From: CAZKZZ01 sp964557375
GTDB taxonomy: Bacteria; Spirochaetota; Spirochaetia; SPDA01; CAZJBZ01
Length of the DNA: 64,000 nucleotides
Reading direction: 5' to 3'
Assembly (NCBI GenBank): GCA_964557375.1
Contig: CAZKZZ010000002.1
Location: 1-64,000 of the forward strand
The first letter of the stretch is position 1, and every line of letters begins with the position of its first letter. A model generated the notes under the pieces. That model did not search any database. It saw only the letters and a list, made by a program, of their open reading frames with translations, and was not told the origin of the DNA. A program made the position numbers and the translations under genes. Shown here in pieces: positions 35,985 to 44,534 of the stretch.

Positions 35985-37438
35985 GTTTCCCCCTCGTATT
36001 TGAACGGTCGAAAACCGGACGCAGAGGATACCGATTCCCGGAAGAGGAATCAGCAAAGAAGGGTAGTTCAATTCTCGGCGAGAGGTTTTCAAGAAAAAAC
36101 GACCCCTGTCTCCCCGAGCTTTCGGAAGTAGATGTGGTCCGTCATTATACAAATCTTTCCAAACGAAATTATGGAGTCGATCTCGGCTTCTACCCCCTCG
36201 GCTCCTGTACAATGAAATACAATCCCAAAATCAATGAGGACACAGCCTCGTTCCGGGGATTTTCAAACGTACACCCGCTTCAGCCGGAAACAACGGTCCA
36301 GGGCACGTTGTCACTCATGCATACACTTCTCGAGCTGCTCTGTGAGATAACCGGTATGGAGTGGGGCACTCTGCAGCCATTTGCCGGCGCGCACGGGGAG
36401 TTTACGGGGATGAAGCTGTTTCGGGCGTATTTTGACAAAAATAACGATTCGAAACGGAAAAATATACTGGTCCCCGATTCAGCCCACGGAACGAATCCCG
36501 CTTCCGCCCACATATCCGGATTTTCGGTAGTGGAAGTCGCTTCGAACACCGAAGGCATGGTTGATGTTGAAACATTGAAAGAACATCTAAACGATGAGCT
36601 GGCAGGAATCATGCTGACCAATCCCAATACACTGGGAATTTTCGAGAAAGATATTGCAGAAATCGCCTCACTGGTCCATGAAGCCGGAGGGCTCCTCTAC
36701 TATGATGGTGCAAATCTCAATCCGATTCTAGGAAGGGTCCGTCCGGGCGATATGGGTTTTGATGTCGTACATCTCAATCTGCACAAGACCTTCTCTACCC
36801 CTCACGGCGGCGGCGGACCGGGGGCAGGCCCCATTCTCGTGGGAAAGAAATTGAAACCGTTCCTCCCCGTCCCCGATATCGTATTCAAAGACGGAGAGTA
36901 TCGCTGGAATTATGATCTCCCCGATACTATAGGCAGGATTTCCGGCTTTTACGGCAACATTGCTGTTCTCGTCCGAGCGTTTACTTATATTCTTATCATG
37001 GGAAAAGAGGGGTTGGAAAAGGTAGGTGAATATTCAGTGCTGAATGCTAATTATTTGAAGGAGAAGTTGAAAGCCTACTACGATCTTCTCTATCCCGGCA
37101 TATGCAAGCATGAGTTTGTTCTCTCTGCAAAGTCACTTAAAAGCTCTTACGGTATAACCGCTATTGATGTGGCTAAGAGACTGCTCGATTTCGGCGTGCA
37201 TCCGCCGACAATCTATTTTCCGCTCATCGTCCCGGAAGCGATGATGATCGAACCGACGGAAACCGAATCCCGGGAAACGCTTGATAACTTTGTCGGCATT
37301 CTAGAGACGATTTACAAAGAAGCTTCTGAAAACGGTGAGCTGCTTCACGAAGCCCCGCATAATACTCCTGTCAGAAGGGTGGACGAAGTCAAAGCGGCCA
37401 AACAGCCGGTCCTTCGCTGGAGCGCTCCCGGGGGGTAA
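35981..37438 (+). CDS. gcvPB: glycine dehydrogenase (decarboxylating) subunit 2, PLP-binding
   Basis: The 485-residue protein carries the PLP-binding lysine K269 in HLNLHKTFSTPHGGGGPG. It also has the family motifs LGSCTMKYNPKINE, PFAGAHGEFTGM and DSAHGTNPASAH. It is the catalytic half of glycine decarboxylase. No gcvT or lpd gene is found in this cluster, so these functions must be encoded elsewhere or the system is incomplete. Confidence 0.96.
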   Translation: MSFPLVFERSKTGRRGYRFPEEESAKKGSSILGERFSRKNDPCLPELSEVDVVRHYTNLSKRNYGVDLGFYPLGSCTMKYNPKINEDTASFRGFSNVHPLQPETTVQGTLSLMHTLLELLCEITGMEWGTLQPFAGAHGEFTGMKLFRAYFDKNNDSKRKNILVPDSAHGTNPASAHISGFSVVEVASNTEGMVDVETLKEHLNDELAGIMLTNPNTLGIFEKDIAEIASLVHEAGGLLYYDGANLNPILGRVRPGDMGFDVVHLNLHKTFSTPHGGGGPGAGPILVGKKLKPFLPVPDIVFKDGEYRWNYDLPDTIGRISGFYGNIAVLVRAFTYILIMGKEGLEKVGEYSVLNANYLKEKLKAYYDLLYPGICKHEFVLSAKSLKSSYGITAIDVAKRLLDFGVHPPTIYFPLIVPEAMMIEPTETESRETLDNFVGILETIYKEASENGELLHEAPHNTPVRRVDEVKAAKQPVLRWSAPGG

Positions 37439-37510
37439 AGCTTCCGGAGGAGATAAAACATCATCAGCAGCTATTTACTTATAGTGTAAAAACGTTTAGT
37501 GTTACTATTA

Positions 37511-38662
37511 ATGAATCCCGCACCATTTGTTGATAGTGATTTCGACGATATACGCCCGTATCGGGACGAAGAATTGATTCGGGTTATCGATCGATTGAGC
37601 AAAGACCCGTGGACGATCCGGACAGTACGCCGTTTTCTTCTTCCCCAAGCTCATTTTCTTATCGTACCTTTTATTGAGTTGTGTATCCGGCTCTATCTCA
37701 ACTTTAAGGTAATGAGAGTCCACACTGTCGATGATTTTCACTACCGATTTATGAGAAAACCGGTGCTTCAATGGATAAGAAGAAGGACCATGACCTCACT
37801 CACCTGGTCCAATTTCCACTACGTGTCGAAGGAAAAACGATCGATCTATATGACGAATCATCGTGACATCACTCTTGATTCCGCGTTTCTCTGCTATATT
37901 CTCATGCTCAATAAAATAACCACACCGGAGATCGCTTTTGGTGATAATCTCCTGATGAACGAACTGGTCTCGACCATCATACGAATCAATAAAGGGTTTA
38001 TCGTGAAACGGAACCTTCCTATGAGAGAACAGCTTCGTCAGTCACTCCATCTCTCCAATTATATCTGGTATACGCTGACTAATAATCGGTCGATCTGGCT
38101 CGCCCAACGGGGAGGCCGGGCTAAAGACGGCGATGACCGGACGGAACCTTCGATTATAAAGATGCTCTATTTATCTCAACGAAAAGGCGGAGAATCTTTT
38201 TCGGAGTTTATAAACTGGTGCAATATTATTCCGGTCGCTATTTCGTACGAGCTCGATCCCTGTGATGAAATAAAGGCTAGAGAAGTTTTTTCTGTAAGAA
38301 CAACCGGGGAGTACGAGAAGGGTGAACGTGAAGATCTCATCAGTATTTTGAGGGGCATCAATTTTCCTAAAGGACGGGTGAACTATTCGTTTTGTCCGCC
38401 GCTCTACGGAGAATGGGAAACGGCGAAACAGGTTGCTGCAGAAATCGACCGAAGAATCATTCTCAATTACCACAACTGGCCGACGAATTATATCAGTTAT
38501 GATCTCATGTTCGAAACCGATAAATACGCGGATAAATATACAGCGATTGAAAAAGAAAAGTTCATCTCCCGGTTTTCAAAATTAAAAGATGATATATATA
38601 AAACTGTTCTGGAAATCTACGCCAGGTCTATAATAAACCGTGAAGCAATCACCGAAGAATAA
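37511..38662 (+). CDS. PlsC-family acyltransferase
   Basis: The 383-residue protein contains the acyltransferase HX4D motif as NHRDITLD, followed by the phosphate-binding block IWLAQRGGRAKDGDDRTEPS. This indicates a 1-acylglycerol-3-phosphate or similar acyltransferase acting at the inner membrane. It is larger than PlsC (about 240 residues), with an extra N-terminal region of about 100 residues and a C-terminal region. The frame begins at a GTG (37499), but ATG 37511 is more likely. Its end overlaps the SelB-like gene by 23 bp. Confidence 0.75.
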   Translation: MNPAPFVDSDFDDIRPYRDEELIRVIDRLSKDPWTIRTVRRFLLPQAHFLIVPFIELCIRLYLNFKVMRVHTVDDFHYRFMRKPVLQWIRRRTMTSLTWSNFHYVSKEKRSIYMTNHRDITLDSAFLCYILMLNKITTPEIAFGDNLLMNELVSTIIRINKGFIVKRNLPMREQLRQSLHLSNYIWYTLTNNRSIWLAQRGGRAKDGDDRTEPSIIKMLYLSQRKGGESFSEFINWCNIIPVAISYELDPCDEIKAREVFSVRTTGEYEKGEREDLISILRGINFPKGRVNYSFCPPLYGEWETAKQVAAEIDRRIILNYHNWPTNYISYDLMFETDKYADKYTAIEKEKFISRFSKLKDDIYKTVLEIYARSIINREAITEE

Positions 38663-39986
38663 GCCGGCCCCGACACTGCCGCTTTTTGTAATCGATACAC
38701 TGCTCCCTTCTGAAGAAAAGGGAAAGCTGACTAAACTTATCTGCCGGGCGGAGTCGGGAGAGAGCGGGAAAAACCGCAACCCTACTGTTCCAAAAAAGCT
38801 CACACTCTACCCGGTAAATAAAACAGTGACCGTACATCATCATCGATTGAGAGAAAAGGGCTGTCTGGAATTATCGATAAAAGGGGTGGCAAAGAAGAAA
38901 ATAGAACCCGGAATGGTGCTTGCCCCTCGAAACAGCAGAGTTGAAACGGCCCGCAAGATATGGCTGCTCCCGTGTGCTTTAGACAGTATCAAGAGTGTTG
39001 CAGGCGGTGACTATCATCTGTATTCGTCCTCCTTCCCCCTTTTCGGAAAGAAAGGCAAAACAAAAAAACGGGTGGACATCGTACCTCTCAACCGAATTGT
39101 GCGAATTACTTCTCAGCAGTCACTGTTCTTTCAATCAGGAGGAAACGCAGCAATAGTTCAATCCGGAGAGAAAAACGAGGTATTACAGATGAAGTGGCTT
39201 ACAGGAGGCCCTCTCTCCTCGGAGCAGGAGCAAGCCCTCGATCGTGCTGCTGCTTCTCTTTCCTGCAACTCCCCGTTAGGCCAATTTTTTGCTATAATCT
39301 GCAAGGTCCGGGGATGGGTTCCTTCAGGATCCGTTTCTCCAAAAAAAGAAAATGATGGCGTAATGGTGCTCGGAGAGTATTGGATAGATAACAATTTCTT
39401 TAAGAGGATTATACGTTTTCTCGAAACCCGAGCTGCTGTAGAGGGAGGCATAACAGTGGAGCATGCGGCCGCGGAACTATCCGTTCCGGTAAAGCTGCTC
39501 GATGAGTTCGTCCGTTATTGGCAAGCAAAAAAGAGCAGGGGCGGGTTTTCTATCCGAAAATCGTTTGGTCATATTGTTGGTATAAAAAGGGGAGAGAAAG
39601 CCCCTCTGTCTCCGATGACGCGGAAACTACTCAATGATCTCAAAGAGAGAGGCCCCGCCGGTGCGGACCTTAGAGAAGTAAGGGATGACCGCATTGCGGA
39701 GCAGTACAATAATCTTGTTCGGATGGGACTGGCTGTAATACTTTCCAATCAATTGATCTGCCATCATGAAGTGTATCACAATCTTGCAGAGCAGGCTGTA
39801 GAAAAGATTCGAAACAGCGGGCCGGTTCCAATAGCGGAGTTCAAGAAGCTGTGGGGTGTAAGCAGAAAGTACTGTATCCCTCTCCTCGAGCAAATGGAAC
39901 AAGAGGACATTCTCGCAAGAGAAAACGAAAATAGATTTACTGAAGGAACGGCGGGCATAGGGAAGGCGGATGAGGTAGACGAATGA
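38640..39986 (+). CDS. SelB-like protein without GTPase domain
   Basis: Residues 53-96 (LTLYPVNKTVTVHHH to EPGMVLAP) resemble the EF-Tu-like domain 2 of SelB. Residues 105-175 could be its domain 3. Residues 245-435 resemble the winged-helix array, best in the last helix-turn-helix (PVPIAEFKKLWG, SRKYCIPLLEQ, 397-418), where SelB reads SRKYAIPLLE. The N-terminal GTPase domain of SelB is absent: an in-frame TAA stands two codons before the GTG start (38634-38636). It could bind a selenocysteine-insertion hairpin without delivering tRNA. It overlaps the acyltransferase gene by 23 bp and the lipoprotein by ATGA. A split SelB, or a homologue with another RNA target, is possible. Confidence 0.6.
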   Translation: MKQSPKNKPAPTLPLFVIDTLLPSEEKGKLTKLICRAESGESGKNRNPTVPKKLTLYPVNKTVTVHHHRLREKGCLELSIKGVAKKKIEPGMVLAPRNSRVETARKIWLLPCALDSIKSVAGGDYHLYSSSFPLFGKKGKTKKRVDIVPLNRIVRITSQQSLFFQSGGNAAIVQSGEKNEVLQMKWLTGGPLSSEQEQALDRAAASLSCNSPLGQFFAIICKVRGWVPSGSVSPKKENDGVMVLGEYWIDNNFFKRIIRFLETRAAVEGGITVEHAAAELSVPVKLLDEFVRYWQAKKSRGGFSIRKSFGHIVGIKRGEKAPLSPMTRKLLNDLKERGPAGADLREVRDDRIAEQYNNLVRMGLAVILSNQLICHHEVYHNLAEQAVEKIRNSGPVPIAEFKKLWGVSRKYCIPLLEQMEQEDILARENENRFTEGTAGIGKADEVDE

Positions 39987-40666
39987 AACTTGTAAACCTG
40001 TTGCGTCCGGTCCCGGTAGTGCTTTGTTTTATTCTTCTCCTCGCCGGGTGCAGCGAAGAGCCTCCTCACATTATCCAGATATTTCACCAAATTAATGTAG
40101 TAAAAGATCTGCAGCAGGAAGATATCTACCCGCAGCTTTCCCTTTTTGTTCACGCCGAGGATGATGACGGTACCGATGATATCGATTCGATTTATCTTAT
40201 CCAGGATGAAAAAGAGCTTTTCTGGGAACTCGACGATCAAAACTGGGAAAGCTTTGAAGAGCAAGGGGAGTACTGGGTGGGATCTAACCGGATTGTGATG
40301 AATGATTACTCTCCACTGCCTTGGGGAGACTACAGGCTGCTGATTATAGACGCTGCCGGAGAGCGGGACGAGCGGGAGATATACATTGCAAAGCCGGAAT
40401 ATACACCGGAAGAAATTGAATTCCCCCAAGTTGCCGTAGAAAACGGGAAGGTTGTCGTAAGCGGCGGAGAGAAACAGCGGACCTACTGGATTGTGCGCGA
40501 AGACGGACGGCTCATTAAAACCGTTAAAACAACAGATCCCGAGATATCGGTGACGACCCTTACCGGATCATCTGAACAGGAGATAGGAGAGCCATTCGCG
40601 TTTTATCTGTATATTTATGATCCCGTTCTCGGTATCGGAAAGATAATCGGGCCGTTTTACTTTTGA
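39983..40666 (+). CDS. predicted lipoprotein of unknown function
   Basis: The signal peptide ends at a lipobox (LLLLAGC, Cys about 24). The mature part (about 200 residues) is acidic and beta-rich, with an LSLFVHAEDDDGTDDIDSIYLI segment that recalls an Ig-like or cadherin-type strand pair. I see no enzymatic motif. It overlaps the SelB-like gene by ATGA and converges with the ParB-like gene, overlapping by 10 bp. Confidence 0.6.
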   Translation: MKLVNLLRPVPVVLCFILLLAGCSEEPPHIIQIFHQINVVKDLQQEDIYPQLSLFVHAEDDDGTDDIDSIYLIQDEKELFWELDDQNWESFEEQGEYWVGSNRIVMNDYSPLPWGDYRLLIIDAAGERDEREIYIAKPEYTPEEIEFPQVAVENGKVVVSGGEKQRTYWIVREDGRLIKTVKTTDPEISVTTLTGSSEQEIGEPFAFYLYIYDPVLGIGKIIGPFYF

Positions 40667-41565
40667 AAAAACCGTTTTAGTATATCTTTTATTTTTTCCC
40701 ACATCCCTTTACCGTACTGAGCGGAAAAATCTTGAGTTGCTCTCTGAATGGAAAAACCCTCCCCGTATTTCTTCTTGAGGGCATCCCAGTGTTTTACAAT
40801 CCAAACGTAGAGGTCGGCCTGGGTACGGCCGGGAAAACGGGAGAGGATGTTTTCTGTTTTTATTGTAACGATAATCGGCAGAAACACCGTATCATGCCAG
40901 GATTTCGCAGCCTCGAGAAAAGTAATTTCTTCTTTACTCTTTTCATTGAGGAAATACTTATGTCCTTCGATATGTTTCTGGATTTCATCGTAGCGCCCGG
41001 TCGCTGAGAAGACCAGTTCTTCTCTGTCGACTACTTTATCCAGTTCAGTTGCCTCGAAAAACCTGTCTCGTTCGTAGATAATGACCATTTTTTTCAGGTC
41101 TTCCTTGGTCATATTGGGATCGAATTTCAACTCGGAATTAAGAGAAATAACCTCTGCATCGATTGCTTCCACTCCCTGAGAGACGGCAACAGAAACCCGA
41201 TGGTTTCCGTCGCGCACAAAATAAACACCTCCGATTTCATACAGTTTTATCGGGGGAAGGATAATGTCTTTGAGATGGGCTTCATCAACGTTGGTCCACC
41301 TCTTTTTAGTGTGACTGTGCTTAGGCAGAAAAGCCTTGTTGAAATCCCGGTATCTTCCCTCACTGCCGACAATTTTGGAAACCGCTACTACTTGAATTCC
41401 TCTATAGCTCTCTCCCCTCGGCTTGATGAGATCTTTTACATCATCAAAAGAGAGGAGTTCCTGACGGTCCGGTTTAAAAAGACTGAATATTGTTCCGAAC
41501 AGTTCCCTCGTACGGGCTTTATTAAAATCTTCATTCGCTTGTGCGCTGTAGTACGATCCTTTCAT
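40657..41565 (-). CDS. ParB/sulfiredoxin-fold protein of unknown role
   Basis: The 302-residue protein contains a ParB-like nuclease fold in its first half: an IVAVSKIVG-type strand, ILPPIKLYEIGGVYFVRDGNHRVSVAVSQGVEAIDAEV. DGNHR-V is the core motif. The second half is charged and helical and has no known domain. It lacks a ParB DNA-binding helix-turn-helix and has no parA beside it, so chromosome partition is unlikely. It is translated from the same region as the upstream phosphoesterase, overlapping it by 35 bp. Confidence 0.6.
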   Translation of the reverse strand: MKGSYYSAQANEDFNKARTRELFGTIFSLFKPDRQELLSFDDVKDLIKPRGESYRGIQVVAVSKIVGSEGRYRDFNKAFLPKHSHTKKRWTNVDEAHLKDIILPPIKLYEIGGVYFVRDGNHRVSVAVSQGVEAIDAEVISLNSELKFDPNMTKEDLKKMVIIYERDRFFEATELDKVVDREELVFSATGRYDEIQKHIEGHKYFLNEKSKEEITFLEAAKSWHDTVFLPIIVTIKTENILSRFPGRTQADLYVWIVKHWDALKKKYGEGFSIQRATQDFSAQYGKGMWEKIKDILKRFFQK

Positions 41566-42235
41566 TTTTTACCTCGAACTCAATTAAATAATGAGAAAAG
41601 ACATTTATTACGGTTGTTTCATAATAGGTTGATTTTCTCGTTGCATTCATGTCATACAGATGGATATGACCGTGGATGAGAAAAGCTGGTTTGAACTTCC
41701 GCATGAACCAGAGAAATGATTTGAATCCGCGGTGACAGAGATCATTCGGGTTATCATGGATACCGAATGGCGGTGCGTGGGTGAGCAAGATATCGAGATA
41801 TCTGCCGTGAACGATTTTGTTCCATAGCAGTCTCGGTATCATTTTCAATATGTTTAAAAACATACCGACATCCGTATACTGGTTCTGCCCATCGTTGTAC
41901 CGCATACTCCCGCCTAAACCCGCGATAAGAATATTACGCACCTTTTTGATTTTTCCCCCGATGTATATCGACCCGTAGGTGTGACGGATGATTTTGGAAG
42001 TTGCCACGATGGAGTAATCATCCCGAAACCCTCTCTTGAAATAGTGCAGCTCCTTGAGATGGTGGTTGCCGAATACAAAGAGAAGCGGTTTATTGAGGGA
42101 ACTGACGATAAAACCGTAATACTCCATCGGAAGGTCTCCCGCTCCTAACACTATATCTACATCTTTGAACCGGTTTTTTATGGTGTTGGTATAGACGAGG
42201 GGGTCCCTCTGATCGGCGACACAAAGAATCTTCAT
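41531..42235 (-). CDS. calcineurin-like metallophosphoesterase with atypical first motif
   Basis: The 234-residue protein has most metallophosphoesterase ligands: GAGD (residues 31-34), GNHH (57-60), THAPPFGIHD and HGHIH. The first motif, usually D-x-H, reads ADQRD (D8, R10), so one metal-binding His is missing. The substrate is unknown. It is the middle gene of a leftward operon with the TPR/Mrr-like gene upstream and the ParB-like gene downstream. Confidence 0.8.
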   Translation of the reverse strand: MKILCVADQRDPLVYTNTIKNRFKDVDIVLGAGDLPMEYYGFIVSSLNKPLLFVFGNHHLKELHYFKRGFRDDYSIVATSKIIRHTYGSIYIGGKIKKVRNILIAGLGGSMRYNDGQNQYTDVGMFLNILKMIPRLLWNKIVHGRYLDILLTHAPPFGIHDNPNDLCHRGFKSFLWFMRKFKPAFLIHGHIHLYDMNATRKSTYYETTVINVFSHYLIEFEVKNERIVLQRTSE

Positions 42236-42238
42236 ATG

Positions 42239-43603
42239 TTATGAGGCGGGTTCTGCCTGTTTCAAATACTGCTGGAGTTTTTCCACATCGATGAGGTCAA
42301 TTGGACGTGATTCCGCAAACTCCTGTGCTTTTCGGGAAAAGTTCGAGCTGGAGAAGACCATTCCCCTGGTCACACTTATTTTTTTCATCTCCTCGTGCAT
42401 CGACCGGATGGTTGATTCAGGGATGAGGTCCGGTGTTCTCAGAAATCTGAGCAGCTTTGGCATCTTCCGGGCCGCCCGCCATTTGGAACTGCTCTCTACG
42501 GCAATAATTTGACAACCGTTGGGAATATCGTTTACATCCCGTATCGAAAGATCGAGTGAAGCAGCAACTCCTTTGCAAATTTCATGAAACTCTTCCATCG
42601 ATGCAGTGAGATAATCCTTGACTCTATCATCCTGGCGGAGATCTTGATACTGACTCAGTTTCTCCGCTACGTCCTTGAAGTTGGATTTCTTAGCGTACAC
42701 TTTTTCCCAATTCTCAATTGCTTTATCAATGTTTCTAATCTTTTCGTAGCAAAGACCTAAGAAATAATGAGCATATATCGCTTCATTAGCCCCTTCGCTT
42801 TGAGGCAGTTTTATGGCCCTCTCCAATTCGGAAATGGCATGTTCGATATTATTCATGCTCATATAGCAGACACCCCGTTCGATGAGAGATTTCAGTTTCT
42901 GTTCAGGGTCCCGCTGTGATTTCTCGAACGCGTGGAGCGCTCCAATGTAATCGTGGTTCTCCTTGAGGAGTCTTCCGATGTAAAAGTACGCTTTGAGATT
43001 GTCCGGGTTTATCTTGATCGCTTTTTCCAGTTCGTCTTTTGCCTCTACCGGTTTTTTTGCCCGGTAGAGGAGCATCCCGAGCTTATAATGGGCCATTTTA
43101 TGGCGCGGTTCGAGCTCGATTGCTTTTCTATAGTAATTGATGGCCTTGTCCGTTTTATTTCTGTCTTCGAACAGTGTGCCGGATTTAAAGTACAGGTCCC
43201 CGTTCGTGGGGTCCTTTTTGATGAGAAGCAGATATTCTTTTAAAGCTTCTTCGGGTTGATTGAATTTTTGGTAAAGAGCTGCTATCTTTTCCCTAAATTG
43301 AGTTTCAGGACACAGGGCACTAAAACTACCGATTTGGTTTACCGTCTTCAACTCCATCAGCGCAAGTTCGTCTCTATTCTCAGCGAGGTATGCCAGTCCG
43401 AGGAGATAATGAGCTTCGAAATTCCGCGGTTCTTTAGCGACAATCTGTTTGGCAGAACGGATAACGGTGCCGGTTTTGCCCTGCTTGACCATGTCCGCTA
43501 ATGTTGCCATCTTTTTAGGAGCAATGATCGTTTTGAGCACGAAAAAGGTTATTAAACCTAATGCTCCGCCGAGTATAATAATGAGTAGGATGACAGACGA
43601 CAT
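42239..43603 (-). CDS. membrane-anchored TPR protein with Mrr-like C-terminal domain
   Basis: A single N-terminal helix (residues 5-25) is followed by roughly eight TPR repeats (about 35-300) and a C-terminal domain. That domain ends GMVFSSSNFSRKAQEFAESRPIDLIDVEKLQQYL, the pattern of Mrr/restriction-endonuclease folds (GIxxTTSxFSxxA...LIDGxxL). The usual catalytic QxK appears replaced (AVESSS), so nuclease activity is doubtful. The TPR region should face the cytoplasm if the N-terminal anchor is reversed; its topology is not certain. A role as a scaffold is inference. Confidence 0.65.
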   Translation of the reverse strand: MSSVILLIIILGGALGLITFFVLKTIIAPKKMATLADMVKQGKTGTVIRSAKQIVAKEPRNFEAHYLLGLAYLAENRDELALMELKTVNQIGSFSALCPETQFREKIAALYQKFNQPEEALKEYLLLIKKDPTNGDLYFKSGTLFEDRNKTDKAINYYRKAIELEPRHKMAHYKLGMLLYRAKKPVEAKDELEKAIKINPDNLKAYFYIGRLLKENHDYIGALHAFEKSQRDPEQKLKSLIERGVCYMSMNNIEHAISELERAIKLPQSEGANEAIYAHYFLGLCYEKIRNIDKAIENWEKVYAKKSNFKDVAEKLSQYQDLRQDDRVKDYLTASMEEFHEICKGVAASLDLSIRDVNDIPNGCQIIAVESSSKWRAARKMPKLLRFLRTPDLIPESTIRSMHEEMKKISVTRGMVFSSSNFSRKAQEFAESRPIDLIDVEKLQQYLKQAEPAS

Positions 43604-43676
43604 TGTTATCTCCAGTAGTAAGATTAATTTGTTTTTTCTATACTGTCAAACCTAGGAGGTCAAAAACAATATTTCT

Positions 43677-44507
43677 ATGAGAAAATTGCTCTTCTTATCC
43701 TTTTTTATCATGTTTTCAAGCATGCGTATAGTCTCACTTAGTTTTTTCGAAGAGGGTGAGCGGTTGTTCTTGGAAAATAAGCCGGCAGAGGCGCTCGAAA
43801 TGCTCGAGGCCGCGTTAGCGGAAGGATCTGAGAACGAGAAATTATACCTGTATCTCGGTATTATCTATGAACAGCTCGGTATGCACGAAAAGGCCGTCTC
43901 CATAATGGAAGTAGGACTCAAAATTACTGAAGACCGTCGAGACAAATTTCTTTTCAACATCGGCAATAACCTGTTCGCGCAGGATAAAAAAGAACAGGCG
44001 GAGCAGCGATATTCTGACGCGATTGATACGAATGGAAGTATGGCTGAAGCGTACTTGAATAGGGCAAATACACGCGTTGCTCTCGAAAAATATCCGGGTG
44101 CTGTTGATGATTACACGGCGTATCTCTCGTTGCGCCCTTCAGCACCGCAGAAAGAAAAAATAGAAAAGATGATCGATCTGTTGAAGCAGTCCATTGCTGA
44201 AAAGCAGAGAAAGGAAAGAGAAGAGGAGCTTCGGCGTATCGAAGAAGAGAGAAAGCGTAAAGAGGAAGAGCAACGTCGTCTCGAAGAAGAGAGAAAACGG
44301 CAGGAAGAAGAGGCCCGTAAAGAAGAAGAAGAACGGAAGAGAAAAGAAGAGGAAGAGAGACGCAAAGAGGAGGAGCGCAGACGGCAAGAGGCGCTGCTCG
44401 AAGAGGTGCTCAACTCTCTCGAGAGTTCATCGGAAGATACCACGAGTAAATCCGCGGATTCCGAGGATATTGAAGATCTCGACCTCGATCTGGAACTAGA
44501 AGAATAA
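43677..44507 (+). CDS. secreted TPR protein with charged coiled-coil tail
   Basis: A signal peptide (MRKLLFLSFFIMFSS...) is followed by about four TPR repeats (residues 25-160). A strongly charged Lys/Arg/Glu coiled-coil (about 165-245) and a Ser/Asp/Glu tail ending LDLDLELEE come next. It is presumably periplasmic and works by protein-protein contacts. AGGAGG lies about 16 nt upstream, an unusually long spacing. The next gene is another TPR protein, transcribed the same way. Confidence 0.65.
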   Translation: MRKLLFLSFFIMFSSMRIVSLSFFEEGERLFLENKPAEALEMLEAALAEGSENEKLYLYLGIIYEQLGMHEKAVSIMEVGLKITEDRRDKFLFNIGNNLFAQDKKEQAEQRYSDAIDTNGSMAEAYLNRANTRVALEKYPGAVDDYTAYLSLRPSAPQKEKIEKMIDLLKQSIAEKQRKEREEELRRIEEERKRKEEEQRRLEEERKRQEEEARKEEEERKRKEEEERRKEEERRRQEALLEEVLNSLESSSEDTTSKSADSEDIEDLDLDLELEE

Positions 44508-44534
44508 CGAAGAATAGCTGGGAGGATTTATTAT

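Noticed and set aside
40657..41565. Chromosome-partition ParB
   Set aside because: No helix-turn-helix domain, no parA neighbour and no parS-like sites seen; only the nuclease-like fold is shared.
42239..43603. Restriction enzyme or defence system
   Set aside because: The Mrr-like part lacks an evident catalytic core, has no methylase or specificity partner, and is fused to a TPR scaffold.
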